Positions 57,900 through 64,000 of a DNA stretch of 64,000 nucleotides are shown one piece after another (position 1 is the stretch's first letter; each line of letters begins with the position of its first letter). The position numbers were made by a program, and so were the translations under genes. The DNA is from Pseudomonadota bacterium (GTDB taxonomy: Bacteria > Pseudomonadota > Gammaproteobacteria > Steroidobacterales > Steroidobacteraceae), in contig JAFEDS010000009.1 in the NCBI GenBank assembly GCA_018241505.1, positions 372,001-436,000 on the forward strand, written 5' to 3'. Below the pieces are notes generated by a model. That model was not told the origin of the DNA and made no database searches. It worked only from the letters and a program-made list of their open reading frames with translations.

Positions 57900-60190
57900 G
57901 CAAAGTGGTTCTGGGCGCTTCTACAGGCATGGTGCTGGTATCGGCGGCGGCCGCGAGCGCATATGCCGCTGACGCGATGGAGCGCGCAGATACACTACAG
58001 GAGATCGTGGTTACCGCTGAACGTCGCACCGAGACACTGCAAAATCTTCCGGTGAGCGCCTCCGTCTTCGACTCATCGGCCCTCGAGAAGGCCAAGGTGA
58101 TGGAAGCCAAGGACTACCTGCAGTTCACGCCGAACATTACGTTCACCGAGGATGGGCAGGTGGGTCCGCGTGGTATCCAGATCGCAATCCGGGGCGTCGG
58201 CAATATCAACATCAGCGACAATCCGCAACAGGCTTCGATCGGCTATTACATCGATGACCTGAACGTCGGTGCGGTCGCAGGGGGGACCATCAATCCCCAG
58301 CTCCAGGACGTTGAGCGCGTCGAGGTATTGCGGGGGCCGCAGGGAACCTATTTCGGGCGCAATGCGCTGGGCGGTGCCATCAATATCGCGACCAAGAAGC
58401 CGGATGCAAAACCTTATTTCGAAGTGGGTGCCGGTTACGGCAGCTTTGATACTTATGACCTGCGGGGAGTTGCCAACTTACCGATCCTCGACAACCTGTT
58501 CCTGCGCGTCGTCGCCGCATATGAGGACAGTGCCGGGATCATCAAGAACGTCAATCCCAGCGGCGCGCGCAACAGTGGTTACACGGACAAGCACGTACGC
58601 GTGGCGCTTCGCTATGTACCGACGGACCGCCTGACCATCGATCTGAGTACGACCTATACCAAGGAGGACGCGGGCCTCGATGCGACCGTCCCATCCGGAG
58701 TTGTAGATCTGGATACCAAGCAGACTCTGGGTCAACCGGATATGCAGGGATTCTCGCAAGGGCTGGATTTCTATCCGCAGAATCAGCGTTGGGTCAATCA
58801 CAACTCCCCGGAGTACAACCGCAACAAAGTCGAGATTACCAACGGCAGGATCAACTACGCCGGTGATGGCTTCGCGGTGACGTCGATTACCGGTTACCTG
58901 TACAGCGAGAACGGCCGCTTGTTCGACCAGGACCTGTTGTCGGCGGATCTGTTCCGGCGCATCAACAACTGGCACACGAGCTCATTCAGTGAAGAGCTGC
59001 GCGTGCAGTCCAACGGCACGAGCCCGTTCCAATGGACTATTGGCGGGATCTACGCACGGGACTATTACTACCAGTTCAACGACATCTTCGTAGGCAACGA
59101 TATTGCCTACACCGATCCGGCCACGGGGGTGACCACGCAGTTTCTGCCGCCATTCGTGCACTTTGGATTTCCGCTGAATGAGAACAACACCGAGCTCACG
59201 ACTCGAAGCACAGCCGGCTTCGCGGAGGGCTCGTACGACTTTACCGACAAGTGGACCGTGACGCTGGGCGCTCGCTTCACCCGGGATCAGGTGTCGAACC
59301 GGAACTTCGGGGTTCTCGCCTTCAATCATCCGGTACCGGATGCTTCCGGAGCCCGTGACTTCACCGATTTCGCTCCGCGGCTGGTGCTCAAGTACCGTGT
59401 GACACCCAACGTGTCCACGTATGCAACCGTGTCTACGGGCTACCGGGCGGGGGGCGTGGATATCAACAACGGCGTGACGACGGCCTTCCAGCCGGAGAAG
59501 CTGCGCAACTACGAGATTGGAGTAAAATCCAACCTGGCAGACAATCACTTGCGGATCAATGCGTCGCTGTTCTACCTGGATTGGAAGGACTTGCAGGTGC
59601 AGACGGATTATCTTTCCAACCCGAACGACATCAGCTCGAGTGTGCAGAAGACACTCAATGCGTCCTCGGCGGACAGTAAGGGCATCGAGCTCGAGGTGCA
59701 GGCCCTACCGGTGCGGGGACTGGAGCTGGGATTCGGCGGCGGGTACCTGGATGCGCACTTCAAGTCATTTCGCGATGCGGTAGTGCACGGAGGCGCTTCG
59801 GCTGACCTGTCAGGGCAGCCGCTGCCCAAGGCTGCCAAATGGAGTCTGAGCAGCAATGGGCAGTACACCATGCCTCTGACCGCGAGCGCGAGCGTGCAGG
59901 GATTTGTGCGCCTGGAGGGGGTGTATCGCAGCTCAGTTGCGGGCAACCTGGATGCGACCGCGGCACCGCTGATCGGCTTACCTTCGTTTCCGTATCAGGA
60001 ACCGTCCTACGCAGTGTTCAATCTGCGGCTTGGAACCACGACGGATCATTTGCGGATCGAGGCTTACGCCGAGAATCTCTTCGACCGCAGCTATTACAAC
60101 GGGACGTTCGATCACTTCGGACTCGGTGGTATCCGGCTGCGACCGCATCCTCGGGTATTCGGCGCGCGCTTCACTTACAAGAGCATGTGA
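57896..60190 (+). CDS. TonB-dependent outer-membrane receptor
   Basis: 764 residues, ATG 57896 inside the ubiX stop (ATGA) and after AGAGGGGG. The signal peptide ends near residue 24 (AYA/AD). The TonB box is LQEIVVTAERRTETLQNLP (about 35-53), the plug has VERVEVLRGPQGTYFGRNALGGA, and the barrel ends RVFGARFTYKSM. Being co-translated with ubiX and with a tannase/feruloyl-esterase gene suggests a phenolic ester as ligand. Confidence 0.95.
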   Translation: MSKVVLGASTGMVLVSAAAASAYAADAMERADTLQEIVVTAERRTETLQNLPVSASVFDSSALEKAKVMEAKDYLQFTPNITFTEDGQVGPRGIQIAIRGVGNINISDNPQQASIGYYIDDLNVGAVAGGTINPQLQDVERVEVLRGPQGTYFGRNALGGAINIATKKPDAKPYFEVGAGYGSFDTYDLRGVANLPILDNLFLRVVAAYEDSAGIIKNVNPSGARNSGYTDKHVRVALRYVPTDRLTIDLSTTYTKEDAGLDATVPSGVVDLDTKQTLGQPDMQGFSQGLDFYPQNQRWVNHNSPEYNRNKVEITNGRINYAGDGFAVTSITGYLYSENGRLFDQDLLSADLFRRINNWHTSSFSEELRVQSNGTSPFQWTIGGIYARDYYYQFNDIFVGNDIAYTDPATGVTTQFLPPFVHFGFPLNENNTELTTRSTAGFAEGSYDFTDKWTVTLGARFTRDQVSNRNFGVLAFNHPVPDASGARDFTDFAPRLVLKYRVTPNVSTYATVSTGYRAGGVDINNGVTTAFQPEKLRNYEIGVKSNLADNHLRINASLFYLDWKDLQVQTDYLSNPNDISSSVQKTLNASSADSKGIELEVQALPVRGLELGFGGGYLDAHFKSFRDAVVHGGASADLSGQPLPKAAKWSLSSNGQYTMPLTASASVQGFVRLEGVYRSSVAGNLDATAAPLIGLPSFPYQEPSYAVFNLRLGTTTDHLRIEAYAENLFDRSYYNGTFDHFGLGGIRLRPHPRVFGARFTYKSM

Positions 60191-61800
60191 TGGTGCTCAT
60201 GCGTGCAGCGCGACTTTGGTGCAGGCGGACCGTGACTGTCCTCGTCTGCCTGCTTCCGAGTTGGCTGTTTGCGCAGTCGAATGGCTCGAGCCTCACTGAC
60301 GCAGCGCAGGTGCCCGGGCTCGTTGGCAGCGAGCGCCAGCCGCCCAAAGCAGATTGCCGTCAGTTGCGAGCGCTCGGCGGAACGTCATTCGCGGTGATCA
60401 GCGCCGATCCGGTCAGCGGATTGTGTCGAGTCCACGCGCTCATTCCGCAGGAGATCCAGTTGATGCTGGAGCTTCCGGACCATTGGAACGGGCGCTTGTA
60501 TGTGCTCGGCAACGGGGGTTACGCCGGGGAGTCCGTTATTGGAGACTACGGCCAGGTCGAGCGCGGCCGCGCGCACGCGCTCGGTTTTGCGACTGTGTTT
60601 TCAAATCTGGGACACGACAACGCGCGCGAGCCCGGCACGAGTTGGGCAAGGAACAGCTTCGCCAAGAAGATTGACTACGGCTTGCGTGCGCTGCACGTTA
60701 CAACCCTCGCGGCGAAGCAGATTGTGCTCGACTACTACGGTACGCAACCGCATCACAGCTACTTCGATGGATGCTCCACTGGGGGAGGGCAGGCGCTCAA
60801 GGCCGCACAGCGCTTTCCTGACGATTACGACGGGATAGTGGGAGGCGCGCCGGTCTTTGATTTCGTCGAGCTGCAATTGTATGGACTGAATAACCAGTTG
60901 GCGGTTGCGCGGACCCCCTTGAGCCGCGAGCTCGTGGCGCGCCTCGGACAGCGCATCATGGAGCTATACGATGCGCGCGATGGCGTGGCGGATGGTGTCA
61001 TCGAAAACCCACTGGCGATTGATTTCGATCCGGCGCGCGATTTGCCGCGCGCCTCGCCGGGTCACCAGGGATTTACGGACGCGGAAGTCTCTGCATTGGC
61101 GCAGATATATGCAGGACTGCGGCTCGATGGGCGGCATCTGGCCCCGGGTGTGCCGGTGGGAGCCGAGCCTGCGGGGCAGATGTATTCGGATTCCCGCTTT
61201 TCCGCCGCTCCGCCGGAGTCAGGTTGGGCGACGCGGTTGATTCCGGACGCGAAGGGCTACATGCAGCAGCGCGAGAATGTCGAGTCATGGCTCAAATATC
61301 TGGCTTTCGAGATCGACGAGCCTGACATGAGCATCTTTCGCTTCGATCCGCGGCGCGACGTGCCCAGGCTCGGTGCCATGTCGACCATCATGGACGCCAC
61401 CAATCCGGATTTGAGTTTGTTCGCGGCGCGTGGCGGCAAGATGCTGATCTATCACGGTTGGGCCGATACCGGCGTGAATCCTTTGACCACGGTTCACTAC
61501 TACGATCGGGTAAGACAGGGAATGGGCGCCGGCGTAGCCGATTTTTTCCGCCTGTTCATGGTGCCGGGCATGTTTCACTGCCGCGGCGGTTTGGGTACGG
61601 ACCGGTTCGATGCCCTGAGCGCCATCATTGCCTGGGTGGAAAGCAACAAAGCTCCTGAGTCGTTGCTGGCGGCCAGAGTGATCGATGGCAAGCAGGTTCG
61701 CACTCGACCGCTGTGCCCGTACCCGCGAGTGGCTCACTATCGAGGCACCGGCAGCACGGACGACGCCCGCAATTTCTCGTGTCAGCAACCGACCTCGTAA
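60190..61800 (+). CDS. Tannase/feruloyl esterase-family hydrolase, exported
   Basis: 536 residues. Start in a TGATG overlap with the receptor. An N-terminal signal sequence runs to about residue 28 (WLFAQ). The serine is in YFDGCSTGGGQAL, the Asp in YHGWADTGVNPLTT, and the His in MVPGMFHCRGGLG. The cysteines beside Ser and His form the CS-D-HC arrangement of this family, in which a disulfide brings Ser and His together. It hydrolyses esters of gallate, ferulate or related phenolic acids in the periplasm. The released aromatic acid would be the substrate for the MFS transporter and the UbiD decarboxylase encoded next. Confidence 0.92.
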   Translation: MVLMRAARLWCRRTVTVLVCLLPSWLFAQSNGSSLTDAAQVPGLVGSERQPPKADCRQLRALGGTSFAVISADPVSGLCRVHALIPQEIQLMLELPDHWNGRLYVLGNGGYAGESVIGDYGQVERGRAHALGFATVFSNLGHDNAREPGTSWARNSFAKKIDYGLRALHVTTLAAKQIVLDYYGTQPHHSYFDGCSTGGGQALKAAQRFPDDYDGIVGGAPVFDFVELQLYGLNNQLAVARTPLSRELVARLGQRIMELYDARDGVADGVIENPLAIDFDPARDLPRASPGHQGFTDAEVSALAQIYAGLRLDGRHLAPGVPVGAEPAGQMYSDSRFSAAPPESGWATRLIPDAKGYMQQRENVESWLKYLAFEIDEPDMSIFRFDPRRDVPRLGAMSTIMDATNPDLSLFAARGGKMLIYHGWADTGVNPLTTVHYYDRVRQGMGAGVADFFRLFMVPGMFHCRGGLGTDRFDALSAIIAWVESNKAPESLLAARVIDGKQVRTRPLCPYPRVAHYRGTGSTDDARNFSCQQPTS

Positions 61801-63029
61801 TCAGGCGCAAAGAACAGGGGTGGTACGGCTGGCAGGTTGTCGTGGCCACGGTCGTGGCCAGTGCATTGAGCCCGGCGACGCTGGTAAACGTACCCTTCAG
61901 TCTGTTCGTGCCCCAGCTTCAGAACGCGTTTGCATGGAGCCGCCCGCAGATTGCCGCCGCGCTGAGCATTCTCCTGGTGCTGCTCGTAGTTGCTCTGCCA
62001 ATAGCGGGGTATCTCGTGGACAGGTTTGGCGCCCGCCGCGTGACCATCCCTTCAATCGCCGCATATGGTCTTGCGTTGGCGTCCTTGTACTTCCTGACAC
62101 CGTCGACAACACACTTCTATGCCGTCTACGGAGCAATTGCGATACTCGGGGCAGGCGCCCAGAGTCCCTCGTACATCCGGGTGATCAGTGCCTGGTTCGA
62201 TCAGCGGCGGGGCCTGATCATCGGTATCTGCATGGCGGGATTTGGGGCGGGTTACATCCTCGTTCCGATGTTGGTGCATGCGACCATAACGACATTGGGC
62301 TGGCGGTCGGCCTACGCGGTTCTGGGGGCGTTGGTAATCGCTGTGCCCTTGCCCGTGATAGCACTGTTGCTGCGCGATGCACCGCCGGGCGAGGCCAGTG
62401 CCACTGGATCTTCGGACAACAGGGTTGGTGCTCCCGGCATTGGTTTGATGAGCGCCATGGGAACACGTGAGTTCTGGCTGCTGGCCACTACGTTTGTCCT
62501 GATGTCGTTTTCGCTAAGTGGCGTGCAATCTCAGCTCGTGTCGTTACTGCAGGATCGCGGCATGAGACCGGCGACGGCAGCCCTCATGTTGTCGGTTGTC
62601 GGCGTTGGATCGCTGCCGGGCCGGCTGCTGGTGGGATTCACCATTGATCGCGTCTTTGCGCCGTGGGTAGCCTTGGCGTGTTACGGGGCGGCGGCACTTG
62701 CGTTGTTGTGGCTCGTCAATGGACAGGCACCGCTCGGCGTGCTGCTGTGCGCGCTGGCAATCGGAGTCAGCTTGGGGGCGGAGAATGACATTCTCGGCTT
62801 CCTGGTGGGTCGCTACTTCGGCCTGAAGCGCTTCGGCCAGATTTATGGCGTCCTGTTGGGCAGCTATCTGTTGGGCGCCGCGGGCGGCGCGTATTTCATG
62901 GCCTGGGTCTACGCTGCCTCGGGCTCGTATCGGCGCGGACTGTTGATTGATGTCGCGGCCATTGTGCTGGCGTGCTGTCTGTTGCTGGGTTTGCGGCGCT
63001 ACGACACTGGAAGGGGATCTACGAAGTGA
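61779..63029 (+). CDS. MFS transporter (oxalate/monocarboxylate-like)
   Basis: 416 residues from GTG 61779, overlapping the tannase end by 22 bases; the frame open further upstream lies within that gene. About twelve helices. GWYGWQVVVATVVASAL in helix 1, DRFGARRV after helix 2 and SPSYIRVISAWFDQRRGLIIGICMAGFGAGY are the landmarks of the OxlT/MCT-like branch, which carries monocarboxylates. Position between the esterase and the decarboxylase suggests import of the phenolic acid. Confidence 0.88.
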   Translation: MSATDLVIRRKEQGWYGWQVVVATVVASALSPATLVNVPFSLFVPQLQNAFAWSRPQIAAALSILLVLLVVALPIAGYLVDRFGARRVTIPSIAAYGLALASLYFLTPSTTHFYAVYGAIAILGAGAQSPSYIRVISAWFDQRRGLIIGICMAGFGAGYILVPMLVHATITTLGWRSAYAVLGALVIAVPLPVIALLLRDAPPGEASATGSSDNRVGAPGIGLMSAMGTREFWLLATTFVLMSFSLSGVQSQLVSLLQDRGMRPATAALMLSVVGVGSLPGRLLVGFTIDRVFAPWVALACYGAAALALLWLVNGQAPLGVLLCALAIGVSLGAENDILGFLVGRYFGLKRFGQIYGVLLGSYLLGAAGGAYFMAWVYAASGSYRRGLLIDVAAIVLACCLLLGLRRYDTGRGSTK

Positions 63030-64000
63030 AGAGACTCATGCAGCAACTGGCTGCGAACGGCGAGCTCCTCGTGGTGCGCAGGCAGGTCGACCCCAGGTAT
63101 GAGCTGGCGGCCGTTACCCGGCAGGTGCAAAGGACAGGCAACGCGGCCGTGTTGTTTGAGAATGTAGCGGGTACCTCGCTGCCGGTGGTGAGCAATTTGT
63201 ACGGCAGCCATGCGCGCCTCTGCCAACTCATTGGAGCACCGGCCGACGGGTTCTGCGGACGTTGGAACGAGCTGCTGCAATCTCCAATGACCCACGACAT
63301 GTACCTGGATGTTGAGGCGGGGAACCTGGTGCAAGCCGCGCTCAGCGAGCTGCCGCTCATTACGTATCATGAAAAGGACGCGGGTCCCTACTTGACCTCC
63401 GCCATTTTTCTGGCGCTCGAACCCGACACCGGTGTTCCGAATCTCTCGTTTCATCGCTCCATGTACGTGAGCGATCGGGAGTTGCGTGTACGTCTGGGCT
63501 CATCGCACGATTTGGCACGGTACCAGAAGAAGGCGGAGGACCGGGGACAGGCACTCGAGGCGGCCATTCTGATCGGCGTCGAGCCTGAGGTGTTCCTTCC
63601 GGCGTGCTATTCGTTGCCCTACGAAGCGAATGAGCTGGAATTGGCGGCGAAGATTCTGGGTCAGGCGCTGCCCATGCGCCGTTGTCAGAGCATCGATTTG
63701 AAGGTGCCTGCCACGACTCAGATTGTGATCGAGGGCCGATTCCTGCCGAACGTGCGGCGGTCCGAGGGACCCTTCGGAGAGTTTCTGGGAGCTTACGTAC
63801 CTGCAGCGGACAACCACGTCTTCGAGGTACTCCGCGTCACAGTTTGCGAGAACGCGTGTTTCCATTCCATTACCTGCGGCACGCCGGAGGACCTGCGGCC
63901 GTTGGAGGCACTCACCGCGGCGAGAGTCTATGAGCATGTGAGTCGCGTCGTCCCGGGGCTGATCGACGTGACGACCCGGCCGAATTGCATGATCTCCATC
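63026..64000 (+). CDS. UbiD-family decarboxylase (partial, cut by window end)
   Basis: 325 codons are open from GTG 63026 (GTGA overlap with the MFS stop) to the last base; the C-terminal part lies outside the window. VSNLYGSHARLC, YLTSAIFLALEPDTGVPNLSFHR, IEGRFLPNVRRSEGPFGEFLGAY and CENACFHSIT follow the UbiD order, with conserved Arg in SFHRSM and the Glu in EGPFGEF that belong to the E-R-E prFMN catalytic set. It reversibly removes or adds a carboxylate on an aromatic or alpha,beta-unsaturated acid. The cofactor is supplied by ubiX five genes upstream in the same operon. Confidence 0.9.
   Translation, partial: MKRLMQQLAANGELLVVRRQVDPRYELAAVTRQVQRTGNAAVLFENVAGTSLPVVSNLYGSHARLCQLIGAPADGFCGRWNELLQSPMTHDMYLDVEAGNLVQAALSELPLITYHEKDAGPYLTSAIFLALEPDTGVPNLSFHRSMYVSDRELRVRLGSSHDLARYQKKAEDRGQALEAAILIGVEPEVFLPACYSLPYEANELELAAKILGQALPMRRCQSIDLKVPATTQIVIEGRFLPNVRRSEGPFGEFLGAYVPAADNHVFEVLRVTVCENACFHSITCGTPEDLRPLEALTAARVYEHVSRVVPGLIDVTTRPNCMISI

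Noticed and set aside
59839-60189. N-terminal extension of the tannase-family protein
   Set aside because: This part overlaps the TonB-receptor barrel in another frame, and a TGATG start with a signal peptide exists at 60190.

Overview
The window is a G+C-rich stretch of a Gram-negative chromosome that reads almost entirely as catabolic and nutrient-scavenging genes. Three complete TonB-dependent receptors plus the tail of a fourth, a lipoprotein solute-binding protein, an outer-membrane beta-barrel and many secreted peptidases and esterases fit an environmental proteobacterium rich in TonB receptors. A gammaproteobacterium of the Steroidobacteraceae/Nevskiales kind or a sphingomonad-like organism would fit, but this is inference, since no rRNA or other phylogenetic marker is present. 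Genes are tightly packed, with many ATGA, TGATG or GTGA stop/start overlaps. No gap without a gene exceeds about 215 bases. I saw no tRNA, rRNA, CRISPR array, insertion sequence or integrase.

Region 1 (1-25.4 kb) is a large aromatic catabolic island. It holds two secreted LVIVD-repeat proteins, a spinster-type MFS transporter, a 2-hydroxyacid dehydrogenase, three divergent dihydrodipicolinate-synthase-fold proteins, two SDR or aldehyde dehydrogenases, an APC amino-acid permease, a bile-acid:Na+ symporter-like carrier, and an NMT1/Tau-type ABC importer with two solute-binding proteins. It also holds three VOC proteins, an AFMID-like alpha/beta hydrolase, kynureninase (kynU), 3-hydroxyanthranilate 3,4-dioxygenase (nbaC), a fumarylacetoacetate-hydrolase-family enzyme, an aspartate-dehydrogenase-like enzyme, a nitroreductase and a GntR/FCD regulator. 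A TGTATACA-type palindrome recurs at the intergenic promoters of this region, including the one in front of gntR, and suggests a single GntR regulon. The chemistry points to kynurenine- or 3-hydroxyanthranilate-type compounds, but the usual lower-pathway enzymes (ACMS decarboxylase, 2-aminomuconate deaminase) are not in the window.

Region 2 (25.4-34.5 kb) holds two LysR regulators, an M20 + S9 peptidase operon, a YozG-type HTH/DUF2975 pair, a small beta-barrel protein and a membrane-anchored serine beta-lactamase-fold hydrolase of ClbP-like architecture.

Region 3 (32.5-44.6 kb) is unified by three near-identical operators (AATTGACATTGAYRTCRATATT). They sit before the beta-lactamase-fold hydrolase, between the M14-like DUF2817 peptidase and a TonB receptor + S9 peptidase operon, and between an acyl-CoA ligase and a MaoC hydratase, with a TetR gene next door. 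A regulon for uptake and breakdown of N-acylated (or aroyl) peptides is a reasonable hypothesis.

Region 4 (44.7-53.3 kb) has a tricorn-like S41 protease, a prolidase-like amidohydrolase and a VOC protein in one operon, then SDRs, a GcvA-like LysR and a Gfo/Idh/MocA oxidoreductase. Region 5 (53.5-64 kb) has a TonB receptor, a 2-keto-3-deoxygluconate-kinase-like PfkB protein, and a translationally coupled operon ubiX - TonB receptor - tannase/feruloyl esterase - MFS - ubiD-family decarboxylase (cut by the window end). This reads as import and hydrolysis of a phenolic ester followed by prFMN-dependent decarboxylation of the released aromatic acid.
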